The translations under genes and the position numbers were made by a program. Under the pieces are notes generated by a model, which was not told the DNA's origin, did no database searches, and worked only from the letters and a program-made list of their open reading frames with translations. Positions 9,536-20,418 of a stretch of 20,418 bases of DNA are shown in pieces (positions within the stretch are counted from its first letter, which is position 1; each line of letters opens with the position of its first letter). Source of the stretch: Pelargonium cotyledonis (lineage: Eukaryota > Streptophyta > Magnoliopsida > Geraniales > Geraniaceae); assembly GCA_036897625.1 (NCBI GenBank), contig JAYMTA010001358.1, positions 1-20,418 of the forward strand, read 5' to 3'.

Positions 9536-10422
9536 CACCTGGGTCCCGTTCCTTTAAAACATCTCCCTCCGGTACCCTACATTATTGGTTGGCTTGGATT
9601 GGATTGGCTCTCCTTGAAATTACAATCAAACTCAGATGCCAGAGTCCTTGCTTTTAGCCTTTTATATAAAGCTTATCATGTGAAAATCAAGGTTCAATGT
9701 CAATGCCTATAAAATAGAAAATAGGAGCTTCCCCTTTCGAGGAGGGATTGTTAAATTGTCAAAGCTACTTTTGATATGCTCTGCTTTTTAGTATGGTTAG
9801 TGGAAAATGATGGAAGCAAGCAACTTTTTTAGTGGGGCTTCTAATTTTTGCTAGTGGGTTTGTGGGGCCTTGTAAATGGGAATTGATAATGAGTAGTAAA
9901 TAAATAAATTAATAAAAATATGTAGTAGTGTGTTGTTACTTATTGAGGTGGCATGGATAATTGTTGGTTGGTTCGAATTGTAAAAGAGATTTTGAGATTT
10001 GAAAGTGCTTTGATTTACTTGGTTGAGGTGCGTGTGTTTTCAATAGTAGCGGGAAAAAGCTATTTATCAATGACTTGCTTTTGTATTTTCTCCTGAATCA
10101 TAATTGGATGTGCAATTTGGGAGATGGATGACAAGGGTGATGATTCATCCTAAAAAATACGGGCTGGGTTGGGTTGGGTTGGGTCGGGACGCGAATCTGC
10201 ACATTTCACACTTAAATCCGATTCAATCTGATTCAGATTAGTCTATCAATTCAATATCCAAACTGGCACCTATATCAGGAAAAGCATCCACTAGGGAAAT
10301 CAAAGCTGAAACAATGTGGATTTTATGGAACAAAATCATCCACTGGAAACAAAAACCATACATAGGATTCTGTAAGTCCATCAACCTCAAAGCTGTGTTA
10401 TTGGGAGTATGTTATTGTATCT
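9536..10422. other. Convergent intergenic region (3' ends of UNE12 and NDUFV2 copy)
   Basis: The first part is UNE12 3' UTR. An AATAAA-like AT run lies near 9898-9920. A short GGTTG-type simple repeat (about 10163-10185) lies in a GC-richer patch. I see no gene. The short ORF at 10314-10505 only shadows the antisense last exon of the - strand gene. Confidence 0.45.
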
Positions 10423-10425
10423 TTA

Positions 10426-10623
<198 letters not shown>

Positions 10624-10782
10624 TTACCGGTGGCTTCTCTCCCTTTCTTAACTTCTCAACTATCTCTACCACCCGTTCTGGTGTAACATCTTCCTGTAAC
10701 CACACAGTATACATAAATTGGAATTGAAAAGCTTTGTTTTGAAACCTATAAAATTTCACATACATGAGAGAAAATGAATCTA

Positions 10783-10911
<129 letters not shown>

Positions 10912-11090
10912 TCATGTCTAATGGCATTATAACAAACACAGTGACAAGAAACATCTTGAAAAAACTAATAATGCTCTTTAATTTAACCAAACATTTCATG
11001 CCGATAGTAGTGAATATACTCTGTATTCCTCCAATTGACCAATGATGCAGATTAAGAATAGTATTCAAAATCAGCAAACCTATAAAATTA

Positions 11091-11342
<252 letters not shown>

Positions 11343-11470
11343 CTAAAAGCAAAGAAAAACATGGAATTGAGAAATAGTAAGTGCAGATGAATAACATTTT
11401 TCTTGCTCTGTTCTTGATACGCAATGGTGGAATAAACTGTAAGCAAAGTTGTCTTCCTTACCTTCGCTCA

Positions 11471-12956
<1,486 letters not shown>

Positions 12957-13180
12957 TTAGAACCTTACACTTAAAACTGTCAAATTAGACATGTATCTGT
13001 TTTAGGCGATAGGTACCAGCCCCATATTGAATCCATTACATGCAACTAACAAACATAGTGTGTATCCCCACTGAGAAGAATAATACGCAAGTGCCATAAA
13101 AAACTAAAGCTTGGCTCAAAGAGTATGCTAATTGTTAATCTCAGTGGACATTTTTTTAGTATTATTCAAGGTCAAAACGA

Positions 13181-13387
13181 GCCTAAAGTTGATGTTTTGT
13201 TTGGATTCTTGTATATGTTTTGAAATTTTGGATTTGAGCCAAAATTCAATGTTTGAATGCACAGATAATTTGGAGTTGGATTTGGCTCAAACCCAATAGG
13301 ATTCAAGACATGCCTACAACATAGTATTTCAAATGACAACTCCTACCTTGTCATTTAATATACAAGAATCCAAACGCAACCTTAGGC
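13181..13387. mobile_element. Small MITE-like inverted-repeat element in intron 3 of the NDUFV2 copy
   Basis: The ends are inverted repeats of about 30 bp: GCCTAAAGTTG...TTTGGATTCTTGTATAT at 13181 and its reverse complement ending TTAGGC at 13387. The left arm has 5-6 extra bases. An internal inverted pair (GGATTTGAGCCAA and TTGGCTCAAACCC) adds secondary structure. Total length is about 207 bp with no coding capacity. I saw no clear target duplication, so the superfamily is undetermined. Confidence 0.65.
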
Positions 13388-13836
13388 AATTTGGGTAGAA
13401 AATCTAATAAGCCACCAACCACCATAATCACATTTCAATTATGAAATAAGCACCCAATGCCCTCTTCATGGACATTATCTCAAAAGAGTCATAGAAGCGA
13501 TGGGCTTTGAATTATGCAGATAAGTTAACCTGTTGCAACCAGCAACAACTAGAAACATTAAATCATCCCAGGGAACTACTCATATATAATCATCATGTTT
13601 GCCTGTGCCCAACATAAATATACTGAATTAGCAATTTCAATAAGAACTGTATTGAACAGCACAGTTTATTTGGTGGATCAGCCATCAGGATTCCCAATCC
13701 AAGTGAAGAAAACTTTAACTCCACAATTCAAAAGACAATACATATCATTCTCCGTATGAAATCATAGAACATAAAAACATTCATACTACACATTTGCTTA
13801 TTGTTTAGCTTCATCTGGAAAAAAACAACATGTTTA

Positions 13837-13971
<135 letters not shown>

Positions 13972-14253
13972 TCACCATTACTAAATCGATTCACAATATT
14001 CATACATCCACAAGCAGAAATCAGAAAAGCCGAAGCTCTAATTATGAGAACTTACATAGTTTAGAGCTGTAGACAGTGATCGAGAAGTCTGCAACATATG
14101 AAATTAAATTAAATTCAATCAAATGAACACATAATTGATCGGGCGGCGTTTGGAAGCCGAGAAAGAGCAAGAAAATGAGAAGGAAACCTGAGGTGATCGC
14201 CGGAAAACTTGCCGGATCTCGAGAATGCGCTTGGACGCTAGACGAGCGAGCAT

Positions 14254-14622
14254 TTTTGAATCGAGAGAGAGTAGTGCTCAGATTTTGGGGCAAGAGAGGA
14301 GCTGAAATGGAGCTTCGATTCTGTTTCTGGTTCGTAGTTGTCGACAATTCAGTGACTGATGATTGCTAAAATTTACCGGGTGCGTACAACGCACTAGCGA
14401 CGAGTGGACGACACACGTATCGTACCGATCCCTCCAGACACGGCCCATAGAGAATTGGGCCCGCACTCTGTTCGGGTCTAGACCCGAAGAACCCGATTCG
14501 CCACATTTTGAATTTGGATTCTGCAAAGACAAAACACTGGCTCCTTCGTCCCACTTTTTCGGTACGCGCGCAGCGACAGAGATAGAGCGAAGAGCTCACC
14601 GGAAACCCGTAGGAGCACAGCA
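14254..14622. promoter_or_regulatory. Divergent (bidirectional) promoter of the NDUFV2 copy and the OSB gene
   Basis: The two start codons are 369 bp apart, head to head. The spacer is more GC-rich than the surrounding DNA. It contains two Site II elements in opposite orientation, GGCCCAT (14442-14448) and TGGGCCC (14456-14462), 7 bp apart. TGGGCC/T elements are known TCP-factor sites enriched in promoters of nuclear genes for mitochondrial respiratory proteins, which suits both flanking organelle-targeted products. A perfect 18-bp palindrome at 14471-14488 lies 8 bp beyond. No clear TATA box was seen on either side. Confidence 0.7.
14471..14488. promoter_or_regulatory. Perfect 18-bp palindrome in the divergent promoter
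   Basis: TTCGGGTCTAGACCCGAA is its own reverse complement with no spacer. It could bind a dimeric factor symmetrically with respect to both genes. No known plant motif was recognised. Confidence 0.6.
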
Positions 14623-17600
14623 ATGGCTCTCGAGCAAACCCTAGCTGCTTCTGCTTCTGCGAAGCAATTTCTCTGCTTTCCTCCCACGAACCGATCCACA
14701 AACGCTCGAAACCCTATCTTCTTCTCTTGTTCCTTGAAATCGAAAGCCCAGCAAGACAGGCGCCTGAGACTGAGATGCTCTATGGACTATAACGAACACG
14801 GCTACAATCAGACGGTGTACCCCAAACCGATTGAGATTCCATGGAAGAAGGAGCTCTGTAACTCGGTGCAGCTCATCGGCAATGTCGGAGCCTCCATAGA
14901 AATCAAGCACCTTTCCCCCGGAAAGGCCGTCGCTTGGACTCGCCTCGCCGTCAGAAAATCGCCCACCGAAACCTCCTGGTTTGTACTACAACTCAGTTCC
15001 AGTTTGGTTATTTGATTTTGTTTTGACAATTTTGTGTGTAATGTTAGTACAAATTTGTTATGGTTCCTGACTTGTATATATTGAAACTTGGCTAGATTAA
15101 CAATTGATATTGAAAAATGGACGAGAACCGCCAAATTATGTGTTATGGGGCATGGCTAAGAAAGGTCCTATCTTGCATAATTTTGTGACATTTTTAGTTA
15201 GGATTTGTTGTGTGTTTAAAATTAGGTGTATGGGATTCTTTGCATGAGTTAATGGCGCATTAGAGTTCTAGGAAGTGATCGTGGTTTTCTTGCATATGAA
15301 AAGGTCACCATGTGTGTGTTTTCTTTTCATCTAGGATTTGGATTAGTAACTTTGTATACTATTTATATCGGTTAATTTAAACCAAGAAGAAAACTGTGAT
15401 TTAACTCGTATCACTTCCTTGTGTTATTCTCTCAATGGTTTCCCTGAAATGCACGTCAGATTACACTTGCCCCGTCCCATCCTAATATCCTACTGCTCCC
15501 CTTCTTATTCAGGGCTTGTGATGGACAGTGATGTACTGATCTTAGAGGTCATAGGGAGTAAAAACTTTAGATATTGAACATATATCCAGAGAAGCAGTTA
15601 CTTTATTGAGATCTATGTTCTCTTTCGTAACCTCGGGCTTACTGGTTTGTCAAAGAAACATATGCCATTTGATCAACGGTCAAATTTGATTTCCTTTCCA
15701 ATCAGTATAATTCAAAATATATAGGGGTGCTCGTACTGAAGTGGTGAAATCCTTTTCAATTTGCCAAAAGTGACGAGTGATGTCTTTCAGGATCAATTTG
15801 ACGTTCTGGGATGAGCTGGCCCATGTTGCTTTTGAGCATGTTCAGAAAGGCCACCGGATATATGTTTCTGGTCGGCTGGTTTCAGATACAGTTGAAAGAG
15901 ATGATGGAACACAGCAGACCTACTACAAGGTGGTCTCTTGTTATAAGCCATCATTATAGTTTGCTAATTTCCTCTCATTTACTCATGTTTTAGCTATCCT
16001 GTAGGTAGTTGTGCAGCAACTAAATTTTATCGAGAAGACCATTTCGCCAACGTCATACGACGGTGACTATAATAACATGACAGCAGGCAAAGGCACATCA
16101 TTCTCGGAAAATAATCTGATTTGAAGCAGGGTCTGGGTAACTTTATCTTAAGTTATTTTTTATACAATTTCCTTGCAGGTAGAAACCTGAGCAACGGTTC
16201 CACAAATAATCAAAAATCCACCGAAGAACTGTGGCAAGCTTTTTTTGCTAATCCTGTAGAATGGTGGGATAATCGAAAGGACAAGGTACGTGCATTACTA
16301 TTTCTTTGTATCCATTAATTAGATATCAATGGGGTGTTCACGGGCGGGTTACCCGGCCGTTAACCCAAATATCATGCCGCCCCGCTAAGGGCGGGTTGAA
16401 CAATTTGAACCCGCTGGCCACCCGCTTGAAGGTAATATTTAGCGGTTTTTGTGCTACGGTTTAGCGGGTAACCCGTTAAACCGCCAACTTTTGGGATAGG
16501 TCCAATTAATTAATTTTGAGGGCCCATTGTCTGTAACCCGTTAAACCGCCAACTTCTTTTGGGATAGGTCCAATTAATTAATTTTGAGAGCCCATTGTCT
16601 GTTTATATTTAGTTTATTTTAACAGAAACCCATTAATCCATTTTATTAGACCAATTGCCCATTTACCTTGTTAGTTCAAATAATCACGTATCAACATTTA
16701 GCTTGAAATTTTGAAGATGAAATGATGAATAGATGTTATCAACAGAATACACATTTCATTTATTACATTAATCCGACAAAGTTGTAATCAAAACACATAA
16801 AAATCAGAAACTGTATATATAAAGATTGACATCCAAATCTATTTAATATCATAAAATTACAAATATAAATACATAACAAACATACTGAAAATTACAAGTC
16901 TTTTTAAATCCAGATATTTCTATATATATGCAAAAATTAGAAAGAAATGAGCAAATCACAACATTAAACAACAAAATATGAAGACACTAACATGCAAATA
17001 TGTAGATATAAACTACAAAAATTAACAAGAAAAATAATGAAGATTATTATGTAAATATTTAAAAATGAACATGCAAATCTACACATCTGTCCGGAAATGT
17101 TAGATATAAGTATAGGTGGCAAAATAGAACTATAAATCTGAACAAGAAATCATATTGATACATATAGAAGTTGAAGATTGAGAAGAGAAGTGTAAAAAAT
17201 CTAAGTTCATTTCAAAAAGAAATCTACAATCAGATCTTAGTTGCTTTTCACAGCGGACTGCTTTCCTGCTTAGGGTAAGATCATCGGATTTTATAGATGT
17301 AGAAAGAACAAAAATAAATTGGTATTTCAAGTAAAAGTAAAAGTTGTTCAACTTGCTATAGATATTTAAGATGAATGTGGGAGAGAGAAAAAAATGGGAG
17401 ATTCAAGATCCAGAAAAGATAGAAAGAGAAGATGAAGAGATTGAGAGAGGGAGAGAGAGAGGAGAGAGGATCTGCCGTTCAAGAGGAAAAGAAAAGTGAG
17501 AAATGAGAGTGTAAGTGGAAAAGTCTAGAAAGAGAGTATTTATAGTAGGGTTTTGAGTAATGGGTAGGGTTGCATTAATAAGCTTAGCGGGCGGGCGGGT

Positions 17601-18062
17601 TTTGAGCGGGTTGGGCCTTCAAAACCCGTCAGCCGCCTGTTAACTTAACGGTATCAATTTTTGAGACCGTTAACGTTAACGGCTTAGCGGGGGCGGGTGG
17701 CTGTTTGACGGTTTGGCGGATTTTTTTTAACACCCCTAGATATCATTTTAGATGCATCGCACTAGTTTGTTACCATACATATGCTGGTGTTTGGTACAGT
17801 ATTCAAATGCTCACGAGCTGAATTCAAAGTTTGATTTCATTTTATCCTCTCTGTATTTGTCATTAATTCAATATACTTTTTGCCCGTCTTACAGAGAAGC
17901 CTGAACTACCCGGATTTCAAGCACAAAGATACCGGAGAAGCTTTGTGGATTGAAGGAAAATACAACCCACCCTGGGTGAAATCCCAACTGGGCATATTGG
18001 ACTCGAGAATGGAATCTCTTCAAGATCAAGATTCTCGAACGAACAATTTCTTGCAGTTTTAA
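14623..18062 (+). CDS. OSB: OSB-type organellar single-stranded DNA-binding protein (five exons)
   Basis: OSB proteins bind organellar ssDNA and control recombination and genome stability in plastids or mitochondria. Exons are 14623-14978, 15791-15929, 16005-16062, 16179-16285 and 17895-18062, giving 275 residues in a continuous frame. The N-terminus is Ser/Ala/Arg-rich and nearly free of acids, a transit peptide, more plastid-like than mitochondrial. An SSB-type OB fold follows from about 74 (PWKKELCNSVQLIGNVG) through RIYVSGRL to QQLNFIE near 175. One plant-specific PDF motif spans about 200-250: ELWQAFFANPVEWWDNRKDK, then YPDFKHKDTGEALW (PDF at 226-228) and YNPPWVKSQL. Arabidopsis OSBs carry one to three PDF motifs, so the paralogue number is uncertain. 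Exon 3 uses the GACG|GTGACT donor; reading past it meets TGA at 16122. Intron 4 (1.6 kb) holds a hAT-like element. Confidence 0.9.
16321..16328. repeat. Left 8-bp target-site duplication of the hAT-like element
   Basis: AGATATCA is repeated exactly at 17738-17745. A preceding T on both sides makes a 9-bp reading (TAGATATCA) equally possible. Confidence 0.8.
16329..17737. mobile_element. hAT-like non-autonomous transposon in OSB intron 4
   Basis: Short terminal inverted repeats (ATGGGGTGTT on the left; AACACCCCT on the right, one base shorter) are flanked by AGATATCA on both sides (16321-16328 and 17738-17745), an 8-bp target duplication typical of hAT elements. GC-rich subterminal segments carry many GCGGGT / ACCCGTTAAACCGCC motifs in both orientations, also typical of hAT. 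The 1.0-kb core is AT-rich with no transposase ORF. Near the right end, the - strand looks like a former gene start: TATAAATA (17544-17537), a CT-rich leader and a GA/CT microsatellite at about 17438-17470. Confidence 0.8.
16468..16600. repeat. Tandem repeat of 65/68 bp inside the hAT-like element
   Basis: Unit 1 (16468-16532) and unit 2 (16533-16600) share GTAACCCGTTAAACCGCC, GGGATAGGTCCAATTAATTA and CCCATTGTCTGT in order. They differ by a 3-base insertion and one substitution. This is a recent local duplication of a subterminal motif block. Confidence 0.85.
17738..17745. repeat. Right 8-bp target-site duplication of the hAT-like element
   Basis: Exact copy of 16321-16328, directly after the AACACCCCT terminus. 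Confidence 0.8.
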
Positions 18063-18646
18063 GTTGGTTGTCAGACTATGTACGCTTATTGGCAACAGTT
18101 GGTCGGATGGTAGTGTTTCCATGTATAGTTTCTGGTAGATGAGCTTTTAGGCAGGTTGTGCCACAAGATTGCTCGTTTTTGGTTCGTCGTGGACTTTGTT
18201 AAAGCGCACGTATCTCATCTATGTAACGTTCTGGGGACTAGGATTTGCTTTTCTTGTATTCGATAATTTGCTGTTCATGACAAAGTTAGTGTTCAAGTTA
18301 TAATTTTTGTTCAGAAATCGCAATTGAGAACCTGTAACCAATGAAGGTTGCAAGAAACCATTTAACAAATCAAACAGAAGAAAATAAGTAAGACTCTTTT
18401 GTTGCTTCCATTTTTCAATTGAAATTCAACATTCATTTGTATAATATATGTTCTTATATGGATACATGTTGCAAGGAAAACAAAGTTAGGAACTCTCATC
18501 CTTTGTACATTTGGATTTCTAGACATTACTTATCTTTTTTCCTATTGTATACTATATGTATATAGATCTATTTTCCTCTATGTACTATTTGGTTTGAAGG
18601 TTTACAAAATAAAAACAAAACAAATGCTAAAAACCCATGATGTCAT
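18063..18646. other. Convergent 3' UTRs of the OSB and Aux/IAA genes
   Basis: The two stop codons are 584 bp apart, tail to tail. The DNA is T-rich near OSB and A-rich near the Aux/IAA stop. I saw no ORF, RNA gene or repeat. The - strand ORF at 17889-18122 is an antisense shadow of the last OSB exon. Confidence 0.6.
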
Positions 18647-19416
18647 CTAGCTTCTGTCTTCAGATCCTTTCATGATTCTCAGCCTCTTGCAGGAGCACAT
18701 AAACATTCTGAAAAATAACACAAAATTACAGAAACTTGGTCAGTCCATGAAAAAAGTATTTTTTAAAAAAACACATAAAAATTCTCAAGAACCCAATTCA
18801 AGAAAAGATATAGAGATCTCATAGAACTTACTCCCATGGAACATCTCCAACAAGCATCCAATCACCATCTTTGTCTTCATAAGTAGGAGAATATTCAGAC
18901 CCATTATTGTACCCTTCTCTTTCTGAGTATTTACCAATAGTAAGCTTGAACATTTCTTCTAGAGCTTTGAGGAGCTGTGAGTAACTTCCATAAGCCTTGA
19001 GATCGATCTTCCTCAGGTAAGGAGCTCCGTCGACGCTCACTTTCACCAACCTTCCGGCGACTTCCGCCTCCGCCGTCATCTTCAGGCTGTTTTTCCGGTT
19101 AGATCTGATCGGAGGCCATCCCACAACTTGTGCCCTACACAATTTCATCAACCAAAAATGTCAGCACACCATACTCACAATTTGAGCTCACAATTGTCAA
19201 TATATTCCAAAAGTTTGCTTACTTGGCTGGCGGTGCATCGTCTCCGGCCTCCGATGAGCTAGAGCTGACCTTGGACTCGTCGGACGGCTCCGGTGTAGCT
19301 CTCTTGTTAGCTCTGATAATACTTCGTTTTTCACCCTCGTCGCTTCCTGGTAACCCTAATCTCAGCTCGGTCGCCTTCAGATTGAGATCGTTGTCATAAG
19401 CCATTGATCTTTCCAT
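18647..19416 (-). CDS. IAA: Aux/IAA transcriptional repressor, IAA1-4-like (three exons)
   Basis: Aux/IAA proteins are short-lived nuclear repressors that bind ARFs and are degraded through TIR1/AFB when auxin is present. Exons are 19416-19223, 19134-18832 and 18707-18647, giving 185 residues. Domain I (EAR) is LRLGLPG at 18-24, recruiting TOPLESS. The domain II degron is VVGWPPIR at 68-75, followed by SNRKN. The PB1 domain (III/IV) runs from about 94: [16 protein letters not shown] has the basic-face lysine, and [16 protein letters not shown] (150-165) is the acidic OPCA face. The product ends [15 protein letters not shown], without the GLGC tail of some relatives. Introns follow the domain I region and the VPWE codons. 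MAYDND at 19404 is an alternative start. Length and sequence suit the IAA1-4 clade, but the exact paralogue is uncertain. Confidence 0.93.
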
Positions 19417-20124
19417 TCCTAAACTCGGATCGTGTTTTTGTTATTCGAAATGAGAATCAAGAATCAGGATCGGAGCAATAAAAATGTGAGGTTGAGTGGA
19501 AGGAAATTGTTGAATTTTTTAGATGAGTTGTGTTGTTTTCGTGATGAAATGTGGTACACTACAAGTTTTATAGAGAAACAGGAGAAGGAGAATTTCCATA
19601 GGTGGGAGATCGTAGGCCACGCGCAGATGCGTGTGCGTTTACTAAACGGCCAATGGTGTTGGAGAATAGTGTGGACATTGAGGGGAGTGCTAGCGACGCG
19701 CTAGCTGAGGGAGTGGGTGAGATATTAAATTTTTGGCGACAAGTACAGATCGAGGTGTTGGTGAGAGGAGGAGCACCGTTGAGTTTGGTGCTGGGGAGTC
19801 AGGAGACAGAGGAGGGACAAGCACAGCCGACGGTATTGAAGACCGTGGACAACAGATGGACGGTCCAGATGAGTCCGTGGGGTGGGCGTAGAAGGAGAGG
19901 ATCAAGGAGCGTTGGATCGAGTGGAGGAACGGAACGGAACGGAACAAACCGCATCTGGGTAGGACCACGTGGATGTCGTTGATTGGCAGGACATGACCCA
20001 TGTGAGTTGAGATCGGTGGGACCCACTAATTAAACCGTTTGGCGTGGGTGGTACACGCATGACATGTGGTGTTTCATGTGACATGGTCCACTCATTCATC
20101 ATCATCTTCATGGTGATCACTTTT
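19417..20124 (-). promoter_or_regulatory. Promoter and 5' UTR of the Aux/IAA gene
   Basis: On the - strand a TATAAAA box lies at 19572-19566, about 150 bp before the ATG, which places transcription start near 19540. Further upstream are a canonical auxin response element, TGTCTC (19808-19803, about 390 bp upstream), and a perfect G-box, CCACGTGG (19972-19965, about 550 bp upstream). ARF binding to TGTCTC and auxin induction of Aux/IAA genes are established for the family. Activity of these particular sites is inferred. The ORFs at 19432-20120 on both strands show no domain and fall in this non-coding region. A GGAAC run repeats four times at 19927-19946. Confidence 0.6.
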
Positions 20125-20316
20125 TTTAGGTATAATTTTCTTTGTTAAAAGGTTGACTTAATATAATTTGTGCGCGATATTTTGAATTTACCGAGCGGCT
20201 CGAAAGTACAAATATTTGTTTTGTTAGTAGGGTTACAAATTTGATGACTTATATTTTGATTATATTTTTGTAACGCGTAGATGGTGGATAGATATATATA
20301 CAAGTTTATGATGTAA
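20125..20316. other. AT-rich intergenic DNA right of the Aux/IAA promoter
   Basis: No supported gene or repeat boundary. The - strand ORF at 20145-20354 is low-complexity, Ile/Tyr/Asn-rich translation of AT-rich DNA. Confidence 0.5.
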
Positions 20317-20418
20317 CTAGTATATATACTCGTGCGTTGCACGAGATTATACATAATTTATAACAACAAAAATATGTCTAACTATTGCTCACTCTTCATT
20401 CTTCACGTTTTCGATCGA
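20317..20418 (-). mobile_element. Candidate Helitron 3' terminus (element continues beyond the right edge)
   Basis: Read on the - strand, a perfect 7-bp stem with a 3-nt loop (CTCGTGC / GCACGAG, 20345-20329) is followed after 8 nt by CTAG (20320-20317) and then a T. Helitrons end in a short GC-rich hairpin about 10 nt before CTRR and insert between A and T, which matches. Only about 100 bp of the element is in the window, so its 5' TC end and content cannot be seen. Confidence 0.55.

Noticed and set aside
14366-14701. Long - strand ORFs across the OSB first exon and divergent promoter
   Set aside because: These are antisense shadows. The + strand OSB frame and the NDUFV2 exon 1 frame explain the coding signal.
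16122-16124. TGA in the OSB gene as a disabling mutation
   Set aside because: A GT donor at 16063 gives correct phase to the next exon and a continuous OSB protein, so the TGA is most simply intronic.
17438-17470. GA/CT-rich run as an independent feature
   Set aside because: It is a simple repeat inside the hAT-like element, best seen as part of its remnant leader.
19602-20120. Overlapping ORFs on both strands upstream of the Aux/IAA gene
   Set aside because: Several frames are open at once because the region is GC-rich, none has a known domain, and the region holds the TATA box and response elements of the Aux/IAA gene.

Overview
The window is nuclear DNA from a flowering plant, almost certainly a eudicot. 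It is AT-rich, its genes are split by GT-AG introns, and the protein families are plant nuclear ones (Aux/IAA, group XI bHLH, OSB-type organellar ssDNA-binding protein, plant ICMT). Several short non-autonomous transposons sit in introns and intergenic DNA. I did not identify a species.

Layout from left to right: (1) 241-350 is the last exon of an unrecognised + strand gene. (2) About 730-2470 is a transposon cluster: a 1.1-kb Mutator-like element with a perfect 9-bp target duplication, a tRNA-type SINE candidate directly beside it, and a Stowaway-like MITE. (3) An intronless ICMT coding region lies on the - strand (2882-3478), with a probable non-coding leader exon near 4480-4700. A second MITE of the same family lies in the intervening presumed 5' UTR intron. 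(4) A six-exon UNE12/bHLH59-type transcription factor gene runs on the + strand (5827-9370). Its stop codon lies inside a roughly 100-bp tandem duplication. (5) A ten-exon - strand gene (10423-14253) encodes the 24-kDa subunit of mitochondrial complex I (NDUFV2). It carries an in-frame TGA and has lost an Fe-S cysteine, so it reads as a recently decayed copy. (6) Head to head with it, across a 369-bp divergent promoter, is a five-exon OSB-type ssDNA-binding protein gene (14623-18062), with a 1.4-kb hAT-like element in its last intron. (7) A three-exon Aux/IAA gene lies on the - strand (18647-19416), with a TATA box, an AuxRE and a G-box upstream. (8) The right edge holds what looks like the 3' terminus of a Helitron on the - strand.

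The genes are independent housekeeping and regulatory loci, not a pathway cluster. The only clear regulatory coupling is the divergent promoter between the NDUFV2 copy and the OSB gene. It contains two Site II (TGGGCC) elements and a perfect 18-bp palindrome. I saw no candidate for a wholly new multi-gene system. The most informative observations are the broken NDUFV2 copy, the stop-spanning duplication in UNE12 and the set of dated-looking transposon insertions. All exon structures were read by eye from splice sites and family knowledge and have not been checked by alignment.
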